Source of the DNA: Gordonibacter massiliensis (ex Traore et al. 2017)
GTDB taxonomy: Bacteria > Actinomycetota > Coriobacteriia > Coriobacteriales > Eggerthellaceae
Assembly (NCBI GenBank): GCA_900170005.1
Contig: LT827128.1
Coordinates: 3,468,168 to 3,532,167 of the forward strand
DNA length: 64,000 bases
Direction: 5' to 3'
Shown here: piece after piece, positions 1-8,364 of the stretch
Position numbering within the stretch: the first letter of the stretch is position 1
How the letters are laid out: each line of letters opens with the position of its first letter
Translations under genes and position numbers: made by a program
The notes under the pieces: generated by a model
Databases searched by the model: none
Told to the model about the DNA's origin: nothing
The model's input: only the letters and a program-made list of their open reading frames with translations

Positions 1-15
1 AAGGAGGACAGTGAT

Positions 16-375
16 ATGTGCGATGAGTTTTACAGCCACCGGGCGCATACGCTCGACAGCCAAGAGGCTCGTGCCGTGGAGCGCTCGATCTTCGAACGCC
101 CAGCCTCCCGGAAGGGCAGGAAAAGCGAATTCGAGCGAAAGCCGGTTCTTGCCGCGCCGATCGACCTGTCGATCATCGAGGGCTACTTCAGCGAGAAGCA
201 AGCCGACCAGCCCGGTTCCAACGTTGCCGAGCAAGGTGCTTGCGGCGACGGGGAGAGCGGCCCGGAAACCCCGGCGAATCAGGCTCGGCGATCTGCGGGA
301 CAAGCGCCGGATGCGTTCGCCGCGGGGCACCCGACGCTTGGAGGCAAAGCCGACAGTAAGGAGCGGGGCGAATGA
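16..375 (+). CDS. Unrecognised 119-aa protein heading the AOR operon
   Basis: I do not recognise this protein. It starts with ATG after a near-perfect Shine-Dalgarno (AAGGAGG at 1-7) and ends by overlapping the next gene's start in an ATGA junction, so it is translationally coupled to the Tat ferredoxin and very likely real. It is hydrophilic, with no signal peptide or membrane segment. The first half is rich in Arg and Glu, a central part reads DLSIIEGYFSEKQ, and the Gly/Ala-rich tail looks disordered. Its position first in an operon of complex metalloenzymes suggests an accessory or assembly role, but that is inference. The upstream end of the operon lies outside the window, so more genes may precede it. 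Confidence 0.7.
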   Translation: MCDEFYSHRAHTLDSQEARAVERSIFERPASRKGRKSEFERKPVLAAPIDLSIIEGYFSEKQADQPGSNVAEQGACGDGESGPETPANQARRSAGQAPDAFAAGHPTLGGKADSKERGE

Positions 376-1172
376 CGAAAACAGGACAAAAGGCCCCTCG
401 GCCGCCCGAGGCCGCTGAGAAGGGCGGCGTTTCTCGCCGCCAGTTCCTCGCGGGCGTGGGCGGGTTGGGCGTCGGCGCCCTATTGGGCGGCTCGCTCGCG
501 GCCCTTGCGCTGCCCGACAGCGTGTACGCCGTTCCGGCGAGCCAGGGCTACCTGCTGGTGGACACCAAGAAGTGCGGCGGTTGCGAAAGCTGCATGCTCA
601 CCTGCTCGCTCGTGCACACCGGCAAGGAGAACCTCGCCTTGTCGCGTATCCAAGTGGCGAAAAGCGCGCTCGCCGGCTTTCCCCAGGACTCGGCGCAGTA
701 CCAGTGCCGCCAGTGCCCGTATCCCGAGTGCGTGGAGGCGTGCCCGACCGGCGCCATGCACGCCGACGAGGCCACCGGCGTGCGCACGGTGGACGAGGGC
801 AAGTGCATCGGATGCCAACGCTGCATCTCGGCCTGCCCCTTCACGCCGTCGCGCGTGCAGTGGAACTTCGAGGAGCGCCACGCCCAAAAGTGCGACCTGT
901 GCAAGAACACGCCGTATTGGAATCGCGAGGGCGGCCCCGGCGGCACGCAGGCGTGCGTGGCGGTGTGCCCCATGAAGGCCATCTCCTTCACCGCCGAGCT
1001 TCCCGTGCAATCCGACGAAGGCTACGAGGAGAACATGCGCAACATCCACTGGTCGAACCTGAGCTTTCCCATCGACGACGCGGGAAAGGTCTCGGCGGAA
1101 ACCTATATGCGCGCGAAGGCGGCGAAGCCCGCTGGCGAAGACGCCTCGACGGACTCCGGAAAAATGGCGTAG
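372..1172 (+). CDS. Tat-exported four-cluster ferredoxin subunit, copy 1
   Basis: A 266-aa iron-sulfur electron-transfer subunit of the DmsB/HycB type. A Tat signal lies near the N-terminus (SRRQFLAG at 21-28, then a Gly/Ala/Leu-rich hydrophobic stretch to about 48). Sixteen cysteines in four ferredoxin-like groups (68/71/74/78, 112/115/120/124, 145/148/151/155, 174/177/195/199) fit four [4Fe-4S] clusters. It lies 38 bp upstream of an AOR-family gene and the same pairing recurs at 3920-6794, so it is probably the electron-transfer partner of that enzyme. The AOR has no signal of its own, so the ferredoxin may carry it across the membrane folded, as Tat hitch-hiker complexes do; this is inference. 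It could alternatively be a soluble exported electron carrier. Confidence 0.88.
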   Translation: MTKTGQKAPRPPEAAEKGGVSRRQFLAGVGGLGVGALLGGSLAALALPDSVYAVPASQGYLLVDTKKCGGCESCMLTCSLVHTGKENLALSRIQVAKSALAGFPQDSAQYQCRQCPYPECVEACPTGAMHADEATGVRTVDEGKCIGCQRCISACPFTPSRVQWNFEERHAQKCDLCKNTPYWNREGGPGGTQACVAVCPMKAISFTAELPVQSDEGYEENMRNIHWSNLSFPIDDAGKVSAETYMRAKAAKPAGEDASTDSGKMA

Positions 1173-1210
1173 GCAGACGATGAACGCAACCGCGGACGAG
1201 GAGGCGCACG

Positions 1211-3271
1211 ATGGCCGATAGAGCATACGGCTACGCCGGGAAGATACTGGTGCTGAACCTGGAGGACGAATCCTACGAGACCGTCGACACCGATCCCTAT
1301 GTGGGGGAATGGGTGGGAGGCCACGGCCTGGCCTCGAGGCTGTTCTGGGAGTACTGCGAGGACAAGACCGTCGACGCGCTCGACGACCGGAACGTGATCG
1401 TCATCGCCTCGAACCCCTTCGCCGGAACCATCGTTCCCGCAGGCGGCGGGCGCGTGGAGGTCACCGGTCTCGGGCCCTTCTCCTACCCCGAATGGTACTC
1501 GCGCTCGAGCGTGGGCGGGCGTTTGGGCGGCTCCATGAAGAACGCGGGCTACGACGCGGTGGTGGTGCGCGGCACGGCACCGCGCCGCGTGTGGGTGAAC
1601 GTGGTGAACGGCGACGTGACGTACTGCGACGCCGAAGACCTCTGGGGCAAAGACTCCTGGGAGACGCAGGAGGCCATCTGGGACCGCGTGACGAACAACA
1701 CGCCGCTGGGAGAGTGGTTCGACCTTCCCGGCAACCGCGAAAGCGGCCGCTCGACCTCGCGTCCCGCCGTGTTCGCCATCGGGCAGGCGGGCGAGAACCT
1801 CGTGCGCAGCGCCACGATCACGCACGACGCGAGCCACGTGTCGGGGCAGAGCGGGTTCGGCGCGGTGTTCGGCGCCAAGAACCTCAAGGCCCTCAGCTTC
1901 ATGGGCACGAAGTCCATCGACATCGCCGATCCGGCGCGCCTCGTCGAGCTGCGCCTGGAAATCCAGGAGAAGCTGGGCTACAAGGTGGACGACCCGGTGA
2001 ACGAGGCTCCCGTTCCCCAGGCCGTGCCCCTGTACAGCTCGCTGCTGCACAACCCCGGCGGCGGCACCGTGGGCCAGACCATCGGGCGTCCCGACGGCTG
2101 CCAAGGATGCTACCGCAACTGCCGTGCCATCTACCGCGACCGCATGGGCAACCAGTCCACCTGCAACGCGGCCGCCTACTACACGGCCAGCGGCAAGCGC
2201 GAAGACCAGAAGAGGTGCAACTCCCTGTTGAACCAGCTGGGACTCGACGGCTACGAAACCGACATGCCCGTGTACCTGTACAACCTGTACAAGATGGGCG
2301 TTATGGGCAAAGGCAAGGAGATAGACACCGACCTTCCCTTCGAGAACTACAACAAGTACCAGTTCATCGACACGCTTCTGCATCGCATAGCCAACCGCGA
2401 GGAGATCGGCGAGGACCTGGCCGAGGGGCTCGTGCGCGCCACGATGAAGTGGGGGCGCTGGGACGAGGACAGCAAGGGACTGCTGCGCCGCCCGAACTGG
2501 GGCTACCCCGAGCACTACGATCCGCGCCTCGAGGTCGAGTGGAGCTACGGCTCCATCTTCACGGAGCGCGACATCAACGAGCACGGCATCAACTGGTGCG
2601 TGCACCACAGCGCGCTCGTTCCCATGATGTTCGGCCAAGAGCCCTTCCTCCCCGCCGACAAGCTCGTGGAGCAGGTGGCGAAGGGCACGGGGCTCGAAGA
2701 CCCGCTGTGCTTCGACTACTCAGAGAAGGGCATCTACTCCGACGAGAAGGTGCGCGCCGTGTCGTGGCACCGCCATTACGGGCGCTTCTGGATACAGTCG
2801 ATGGGCCTGTGCGATTGGATGTGGCCGAGCCTGGTCAACTTCACGAACATGACCGACACCGACTACGCCGGCGTTTCGCCCGCGTTCGAGGTGGAGCTGT
2901 TCAAGGCCGTGACCGGCCGTGACGACTTCACGTACGAGAAGAGCCTGGAGTTGGGCCACAAGCAGCTGCTGCTCGACCGTGCCATCTGGGTTTTGCAGGG
3001 GCGCGAGCCCGAGACCGAGCAGCTGGCCGACTACGTGTTCGAGCTGCCCACCGACACGCCTTACCAACTGCCCGTATACGAGAACGGCACGTGGTCGTAC
3101 TCCGACTGCCTCGGCCGCACGCTCGACCGCGGGAGGTTCAAAGACGTGCAGCAGCGTTTCTACGCGAGCGAGGGTTGGAACGAGCGCGGCTACCCGAAAC
3201 GCGAGGTGCTGGAGCAGTTCGGCCTGGCCGACGTGGCCGACGCGCTCGACGCGGCGGGCAAGGGAGCGTGA
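1211..3271 (+). CDS. AOR-family tungsten/molybdenum oxidoreductase, copy 1
   Basis: A 686-aa member of the aldehyde:ferredoxin oxidoreductase family, which uses a bis-pterin tungsten (or molybdenum) cofactor and one [4Fe-4S] cluster. The N-terminal part has the family pattern (YAGKILVLNL at 8-17, GGHGLASRLF at 36-45, SNPFAGT at 67-73). The cluster cysteines are visible as GCQGCYRNC (C297, C300, C304), with the distant fourth in MGLCDW (C534), so cofactor binding looks intact. There is no signal peptide or membrane helix. It is longer than the classical archaeal enzymes of about 605 aa. The substrate cannot be read from sequence: known relatives oxidise aldehydes, reduce acids or act on aromatic thioesters. 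The SD GAGGAGG precedes the ATG. Confidence 0.9.
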   Translation: MADRAYGYAGKILVLNLEDESYETVDTDPYVGEWVGGHGLASRLFWEYCEDKTVDALDDRNVIVIASNPFAGTIVPAGGGRVEVTGLGPFSYPEWYSRSSVGGRLGGSMKNAGYDAVVVRGTAPRRVWVNVVNGDVTYCDAEDLWGKDSWETQEAIWDRVTNNTPLGEWFDLPGNRESGRSTSRPAVFAIGQAGENLVRSATITHDASHVSGQSGFGAVFGAKNLKALSFMGTKSIDIADPARLVELRLEIQEKLGYKVDDPVNEAPVPQAVPLYSSLLHNPGGGTVGQTIGRPDGCQGCYRNCRAIYRDRMGNQSTCNAAAYYTASGKREDQKRCNSLLNQLGLDGYETDMPVYLYNLYKMGVMGKGKEIDTDLPFENYNKYQFIDTLLHRIANREEIGEDLAEGLVRATMKWGRWDEDSKGLLRRPNWGYPEHYDPRLEVEWSYGSIFTERDINEHGINWCVHHSALVPMMFGQEPFLPADKLVEQVAKGTGLEDPLCFDYSEKGIYSDEKVRAVSWHRHYGRFWIQSMGLCDWMWPSLVNFTNMTDTDYAGVSPAFEVELFKAVTGRDDFTYEKSLELGHKQLLLDRAIWVLQGREPETEQLADYVFELPTDTPYQLPVYENGTWSYSDCLGRTLDRGRFKDVQQRFYASEGWNERGYPKREVLEQFGLADVADALDAAGKGA

Positions 3272-3275
3272 TATC

Positions 3276-3905
3276 GTGGCAACCTCGTATGTTGACAAGC
3301 GCGACGCCGCCCGGCTGACGAAGGCCATCTTCAGCAAAAGCCCGGGCGAAAGCGACCCTGCGAATGGAAAAGACGTCTTGGGCACCGAGATTCCGGCGAT
3401 CGAAGCGGATGCGGCCCTGCCCGACGACTACGCCTCTCCCGAGGCGGATCGCCTGTTCCCGCGGCCGACGCCGGAGGAGGCCGAACACAACCTACGCGAC
3501 CTCACCTGGGGGGAGCATATCGTGGCCACCCGCATGGCGGCCGCGCGCGGCAACTCCACCGCCTATCTCTACAGCCTGCAGGAGGCCGCGATCTTCTTCT
3601 TGGACGGGAACTCGGGCGGGGTGACCTTGGGCTCGTCCGGCTCGTTCGCCTGGGTCGACCTCGACCGGTTCGTCGCGTGGATCCGCGACACGGTGGGCGA
3701 CGAGCCGTTCGCCGCCGTGCTGGAGGAGAAGCTGGGCGCCCTCGACGCTTACAACGACAAGATCGAAACGATGCGCCAGCTGCTCGACCTGCGCATGACG
3801 CAGTACATTCCCTACCTCCCCGCCGACGAGGAAGACGATGCGGGTGAAGACGGCGCGTCGGACGCCGACGAGGGTGCGGTCGCAGGCGAAAGCGCCCGCG
3901 AGTAA
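3276..3905 (+). CDS. Unrecognised 209-aa protein between the two AOR pairs
   Basis: I do not recognise a family. Translation probably starts at GTG 3276, four bases after the AOR stop, with GGGAG (3262-3266) inside the AOR 3' end as Shine-Dalgarno; the reading frame stays open upstream only as a shadow of the AOR gene. The protein is acidic and soluble. Residues of about 80-175 look like a folded helical domain (DLTWGEHIVATRM, then SLQEAAIFFLDG and FVAWIRDTVGDEPFA); the last 30 residues are mostly Asp, Glu, Ala and Gly. The size and operon position would suit an enzyme-specific chaperone of the TorD kind, but no TorD signature is visible. Only the first AOR pair is followed by such a gene. 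Confidence 0.8.
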   Translation: MATSYVDKRDAARLTKAIFSKSPGESDPANGKDVLGTEIPAIEADAALPDDYASPEADRLFPRPTPEEAEHNLRDLTWGEHIVATRMAAARGNSTAYLYSLQEAAIFFLDGNSGGVTLGSSGSFAWVDLDRFVAWIRDTVGDEPFAAVLEEKLGALDAYNDKIETMRQLLDLRMTQYIPYLPADEEDDAGEDGASDADEGAVAGESARE

Positions 3906-3919
3906 GGAGACCAGACGAA

Positions 3920-4708
3920 ATGACGAACTCAGGGCACGACGATTCCGCAGGCTCGGTTGCACCGCAGCCGCCAGCGCCCCAAAAGCAATCGGGCGGGATC
4001 TCCCGTCGACAGTTCCTCGCCGGCCTGGGAGGCCTCGGCATCGGCGCCCTCTTGGGCGCCGGCGTCGTGGGCATCGCGCTGCCCGACGGCGTGTACGCCA
4101 TCGAGGCGTCGGGCGGTTATCTGCTGGTGGACTCAAAGAAGTGCGCCGGCTGCCAGAGCTGCATGCTGGCCTGCACGCTCGTGCACAGCGGCAAGGAGAA
4201 TCTGGCGCTGTCGAGGATGCAGGTGCACAAGAACGCGCTGGCCAGCTTCCCCGAGGACATAAGCCAGCACCAATGCCGGCAGTGCCCCGAGCCGTCCTGC
4301 GTGAACGCCTGCCCGGTGGGCGCCATGCACTGCGACCCTGAAACCGGTGCGCGCCTCGTGGACGAGGACCGATGCGTCGGCTGCGAGCGTTGCGTGGAGG
4401 CGTGCCCGTTCACGCCATCGCGTGTGCAATGGAACTTCGAGGAACGGCACGCGCAGAAATGCGACTTGTGCAAGAACACCCCGTACTGGAACCACGAGGG
4501 CGGCCCGAAGGGCGAGCAGGCTTGCGTGTGCGTGTGCCCCATGCAGGCCATCGCGTTCACGAACGAGCTGCCGCAGCAAACCGACCAGGGCTACGACGTG
4601 AACCTGCGCAACGAGCACTTCGCGCGCATGGCGTTCCCCATCGACGACGACGCGGTCGTCCCCGCGCAGGTGTACCTCGACTCGGTCATGCCGAAGCCGA
4701 AGGCGTAA
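3920..4708 (+). CDS. Tat-exported four-cluster ferredoxin subunit, copy 2
   Basis: A 262-aa paralogue of the gene at 372-1172. The Tat motif is at 28-34 (SRRQFLA), followed by a Gly-rich hydrophobic stretch. The same sixteen cluster cysteines are present (75/78/81/85, 119/122/127/131, 152/155/158/162, 181/184/202/206), with additional cysteines at 138 and 204. The segment from about 165 to 190 is almost identical between the copies (CPFTPSRVQWNFEERHAQK shared), as expected for an interface both copies keep. The N-terminal 27 residues are unrelated and Pro/Ser-rich. The SD AAGGAGA precedes the ATG, and an AOR gene follows after 19 bp. The role is electron transfer to or from that AOR, probably on the outer face of the membrane (inference). 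Confidence 0.88.
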   Translation: MTNSGHDDSAGSVAPQPPAPQKQSGGISRRQFLAGLGGLGIGALLGAGVVGIALPDGVYAIEASGGYLLVDSKKCAGCQSCMLACTLVHSGKENLALSRMQVHKNALASFPEDISQHQCRQCPEPSCVNACPVGAMHCDPETGARLVDEDRCVGCERCVEACPFTPSRVQWNFEERHAQKCDLCKNTPYWNHEGGPKGEQACVCVCPMQAIAFTNELPQQTDQGYDVNLRNEHFARMAFPIDDDAVVPAQVYLDSVMPKPKA

Positions 4709-4727
4709 AGGAGAAGGAAGGACCACG

Positions 4728-6794
4728 ATGTCTGACACGAACTACGGCTACGCGGGGAGCATCCTTGTCCTCAACCTGACCGACGAGAGCTACGAGATCA
4801 TCGACAGCGCGCCCTACGTCGCCGAATGGATCGGCGGCCACGGGCTGGCATCGAAGCTGTTCTGGGATTACTGCGAGGACAAGAGCGTGCAGGCGTTCGA
4901 TCCGAAGAACGTCACCGTCGTCGCCGGCAACCCGTTCTCCGGCACGCTCGTGCCGTCGTCGGCCGCGCGCGTGGAGATAACGGGCCTGGGGCCGTTCTCG
5001 TATCCCGAGTGGTACACGCGCTCGAGCATCGGCGGCCGCATCGCCGGCATGATGAAGGCGGCCGGCTACGACGCCTGCGTCGTGCGCGGTCGAGCCGAGC
5101 GCCCCGTATGGGTGAGCGTGGAGAACGACGAGGTGACGTTCCACGAAGCCGACAGCCTGTGGGGAATGGGCACGTGGGACACGCAGGAGGCCGTGTGGAG
5201 CGAAGTGACGCACGGCACGCCCGACGGCGGGTGGTACGAGTTCACGCGCAGCCGTGACGGCGGCCGTTCGGCCGACCGTCCCGCCGTTCTGGCCATCGGG
5301 CCCGCCGGCGAGAACCTCGTGCGCACGGCCACCATCACGCACGACGCCAGCCATGTGGCCGGGCAAAGCGGGCTCGGCGCCGTTTGGGGAGCGAAGAACC
5401 TCAAGGCCCTCAGCTTCATCGGCTCGAAGAGCTTCGACATCGCCGATCCGGCGACGCTCGTCGACCTGCGCATCGAATTGCAGCGCGACTACGGCTTCCA
5501 TGTGGACAACCCCACCATCGAGCTGCAGAGCGTGGCGTACGCCCCCATGGGCGAGATCATCCGCCAGCCCGGCTTCAGCACGCTGTCGTGGAACCTGCGC
5601 GACACCACGGGCCGCCCCGAGGGGTGCCTCGGGTGCTACCGCAACTGCCGCGTGAACGTCAAAGGCCGCATCGGCAACGAGGCCACCTGCAACGCGAGCA
5701 CGTACTACACGGCCTCGGGCAAGCTGGAGGACCAGCTGACCACGAACACGATGCTGAACGACTTGGGGATAGACGGCTTCGAGGTGGACCTCATTCCCTA
5801 CCTGCGCAACCTCAACAAGATGGGCGTCATGGGACCCGGCAAGGACATCGACACCGACCTGCCCTTCGACCAGTACAACACCGTGGCCTTCCCCGAAACG
5901 CTGCTCAAGCGCATCGCCTACCGCGAGGAGATCGGCGACGATTTGGCCGAAGGCCTGGCGCGCGCCGCCATGAAGTGGGGACGCTGGGAAGAGGACACGG
6001 CCACGGGGCTCTTGCAGCGCCCGTACTGGGGCTACAGCATGCACTACGACCCGCGCGTCGAATCGGAATGGGGGTTCGCCACCATTCTGGGCGAGCGCGA
6101 CGTGAACGAGCACGGCCTGAACTGGATCATCCACTGGACGCCGCTCATCTGGACGCGCCTGGGCGACCCGTGGCTTTCCGCCGAGGACTTCGTCACGGAG
6201 ATCACCGAGCTCATGGGCCTGTCCGATCCGAAGTGCCTCGACTTCAGCGAAGAGGGCATGTACTCCGACAAGATGGTGGAAACCATCGAATGGTACCGCT
6301 ACCACGGCCGCTTCTGGATCCAGACCATGGGCATGTGCGACTGGGCCTGGCCGAACCTCGTCAACTTCGTGAACTTCGACCAGGATGACTACGGCGGCGC
6401 CTCGCCCCGCTTCGAGCTGGGCTTCTTCAAGGCCGTCACCGGGCGGGACCTCACCTACGAGGAAAGCCAGGACTACGGGCGCAAGTTCCTCTTGCTCGAC
6501 CGCGCCATATGGATCGAGCAGGGGCGCGAGCGCGAGGACGAGCAGTTCGCCGAGTACATCTACAGCGTGCCCACCGACACCCCCTATTACATGCCCGCCG
6601 TCGAGAACGGCGAGTGGGTGTACAGCCAGAACCTGGGGCGCACGCTCGATCGCGACAAGTTCGAAGCGGTGAAGTCGAAGCTCTACGAGCACGACGGCTT
6701 GAACGAAAAGGGTTATCCGAAGAAGGCCGAGCTGGAGAAGTACGGCTTGGATGACGTTGCGAGGCGGCTCGAGGAGCTGGGCAAGATAGGATAA
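4728..6794 (+). CDS. AOR-family tungsten/molybdenum oxidoreductase, copy 2
   Basis: A 688-aa paralogue of the AOR at 1211-3271, co-linear over its whole length and clearly diverged. Conserved landmarks are YAGSILVLNL at 8-17, GGHGLASKLF, the cluster motif GCLGCYRNC (C300, C303, C307) and MGMCDW (C537). Long substrate-side stretches differ between copies, notably around 255-290 and the region before C537, so the two enzymes may act on different substrates. There is no export signal; the adjacent Tat ferredoxin is the likely partner. The ATG follows a strong GGAGAAGGAAGG ribosome site. It is followed after 2 bp by a cysteine desulfurase, which suggests a sulfur requirement for the cofactor or clusters. 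Confidence 0.9.
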   Translation: MSDTNYGYAGSILVLNLTDESYEIIDSAPYVAEWIGGHGLASKLFWDYCEDKSVQAFDPKNVTVVAGNPFSGTLVPSSAARVEITGLGPFSYPEWYTRSSIGGRIAGMMKAAGYDACVVRGRAERPVWVSVENDEVTFHEADSLWGMGTWDTQEAVWSEVTHGTPDGGWYEFTRSRDGGRSADRPAVLAIGPAGENLVRTATITHDASHVAGQSGLGAVWGAKNLKALSFIGSKSFDIADPATLVDLRIELQRDYGFHVDNPTIELQSVAYAPMGEIIRQPGFSTLSWNLRDTTGRPEGCLGCYRNCRVNVKGRIGNEATCNASTYYTASGKLEDQLTTNTMLNDLGIDGFEVDLIPYLRNLNKMGVMGPGKDIDTDLPFDQYNTVAFPETLLKRIAYREEIGDDLAEGLARAAMKWGRWEEDTATGLLQRPYWGYSMHYDPRVESEWGFATILGERDVNEHGLNWIIHWTPLIWTRLGDPWLSAEDFVTEITELMGLSDPKCLDFSEEGMYSDKMVETIEWYRYHGRFWIQTMGMCDWAWPNLVNFVNFDQDDYGGASPRFELGFFKAVTGRDLTYEESQDYGRKFLLLDRAIWIEQGREREDEQFAEYIYSVPTDTPYYMPAVENGEWVYSQNLGRTLDRDKFEAVKSKLYEHDGLNEKGYPKKAELEKYGLDDVARRLEELGKIG

Positions 6795-6796
6795 CG

Positions 6797-8182
6797 ATGG
6801 GGTTTCCCACCAACCATAGCACCTTCGAGGCGAAGGGCCCGGCGGTGAGGCCGGCAGCGGGCGCGCCGCCGGCCGCCGGCCGCGGGACGGATGCGGGACA
6901 TACGCTCGACCTCGACGCCGTCCTCGCGCAATTCCCCTTGCTCGTGGCTGGTCGACGCGGGGAAAAGCCGCTCGTCTACCTCGACAACGCGGCCACCACG
7001 CACAAGCCGGAATGCGTGCTGTCGGCCCTCGAATACTATTACCGCTGCGCGAACGCGAACGCCGGCCGGGGCGTGTACCCGCTGGCCACGGCGTCGACGA
7101 AGCTGTACGAGGAGGCGCGGCGGACGGCGGCGCTTTTCGTAGGCGCGGCCGAAGACGAGATCGTGTTCACGTCGGGCGCCACCGCGGCGCTCAACCTGGT
7201 GGCGTACTCTTGGGGTATGGAGCACCTGCAGCCTGGCGACGAGGTGGTCCTCACGATGGCCGAGCACCATAGCAACCTGCTGCCGTGGCAGCAGGTTGCC
7301 CGGCTCAAGGGTGCGAAGCTCGTGTACCTGCTGCCCGACGCGCAGGGGCGCATTCCCGACGAGGAGATCGACGCGAAGATCGGGCCCCGCACGAAGATCG
7401 CGGCGGTGGCGCACGTGTCCAACGTGCTGGGAAGCGTGTTCCCCGTGCGGCGCGTTGCCGACGCCGTGCACGCCTACGGCGGCGTGCTGGTGGCCGACTG
7501 CGCGCAGAGCGTCGCGCACCTGCCCGTGGACGTGCGGGCGCTCGATGCCGACTTCCTGGCGTTTTCGGGTCACAAGATGTACGGTCCTATGGGTGTGGGC
7601 GTGCTGTACGGCCGGCGTGAGCTTTTGGCCGGCATGGAGCCTTTGCTGCGCGGGGGAGGCATGATCGAGAGCGTGTTCGAACAGCACGCCGCGTTCGCCG
7701 ACGCGCCTGCGCGGTTCGAGGCCGGCACGCCGAACGTCGCCGGTGCCGTCGGTTTGGCCGAAGCCATGCGGTTCTTGCTGGAGGTGGGATACGACGCCGT
7801 GCGCGCACGCGAGCGGCGCCTGGTCGAGCGCTTGCTGGCGGGGCTGGCGGCGCTTCCCGACGTGCGCGTGCACGGAGCGCCGCACGGGGAGGTTGGGGTT
7901 GCGGGCGGGGGAGCGCCCGAGCCGTCGCGTTGCGGCGCGGTGTCGTTCAACGTGCGCGGCGTGGACGCCAACGACGTGGCAGCGGCGCTTGCTCGCGACA
8001 ACGTGGCCGTGCGCGCGGGCGCCCATTGCGCGGAGCCCCTCGTCCGCTACCTGGGCGAGCGCGCCACGTGCCGCGCCAGCCTCGCCCTCTACAACACCGA
8101 AGAAGACGTCGACCGCTTCCTTTCATCGGTGGAGAACGCGAAGCGCAACGTCTCGCGCATGATCATGGCGAGCATGCACTGA
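6797..8182 (+). CDS. Cysteine desulfurase (SufS/CsdA type) of the AOR operon
   Basis: A PLP-dependent aminotransferase class V enzyme of 461 aa that releases sulfur from cysteine as a protein persulfide. Visible features are the N-terminal LDNAATTHKP, the PLP lysine in SGHKMYGP (K260), and the persulfide cysteine in RAGAHCAEP (C411). The first 45 residues form a Gly/Ala/Pro-rich extension absent from ordinary SufS (about 405-415 aa). The gene starts 2 bp after the AOR stop and belongs to that operon. Sulfuration of a Mo/W cofactor, as IscS does for formate dehydrogenase through FdhD, or cluster assembly for the eight ferredoxin clusters, are both reasonable roles (inference). A second SufS lies at 23174-24418, so this one is probably dedicated. 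Confidence 0.9.
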   Translation: MGFPTNHSTFEAKGPAVRPAAGAPPAAGRGTDAGHTLDLDAVLAQFPLLVAGRRGEKPLVYLDNAATTHKPECVLSALEYYYRCANANAGRGVYPLATASTKLYEEARRTAALFVGAAEDEIVFTSGATAALNLVAYSWGMEHLQPGDEVVLTMAEHHSNLLPWQQVARLKGAKLVYLLPDAQGRIPDEEIDAKIGPRTKIAAVAHVSNVLGSVFPVRRVADAVHAYGGVLVADCAQSVAHLPVDVRALDADFLAFSGHKMYGPMGVGVLYGRRELLAGMEPLLRGGGMIESVFEQHAAFADAPARFEAGTPNVAGAVGLAEAMRFLLEVGYDAVRARERRLVERLLAGLAALPDVRVHGAPHGEVGVAGGGAPEPSRCGAVSFNVRGVDANDVAAALARDNVAVRAGAHCAEPLVRYLGERATCRASLALYNTEEDVDRFLSSVENAKRNVSRMIMASMH

Positions 8183-8235
8183 AGGGGCGGCGCTGCGGAG
8201 GGAGCGCTGCCAGAACAGGTGATTTTCCGCGAGCA

Positions 8236-8319
8236 CCGTAGGGCAAGGGCTCTGCCCTTGCCGTCGACCTGCGAAAACGTGTCTTGTTGAGCGGCAAGGG
8301 CAGAGCCCTTGCCCTACGG
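8236..8319. repeat. Nested palindromic repeat (perfect 28-bp arms)
   Basis: Two perfect 28-bp inverted arms (8236-8263 and 8292-8319) are separated by 28 bp. Each arm is itself a hairpin, with GGCAAGGGC and GCCCTTGCC around a 3-nt TCT or AGA loop, so the DNA can fold either as one long stem or as two side-by-side hairpins. The spacer contains TCGACCTGCG, also found next to other repeats in this window. It lies between the convergent desulfurase and PadR genes and may act as a bidirectional terminator or be a REP/BIME-like element. Confidence 0.85.
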
Positions 8320-8364
8320 GGCGAACGACGAGATGCGCGCGTTTCGAAAGGTTTCGATGCGGCC

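Noticed and set aside
1103-2638. Long minus-strand open frames opposite the AOR genes
   Set aside because: They are antisense shadows in high-GC DNA, rich in Arg, His and Ala, without ribosome sites, and the plus-strand frame has clear family motifs.
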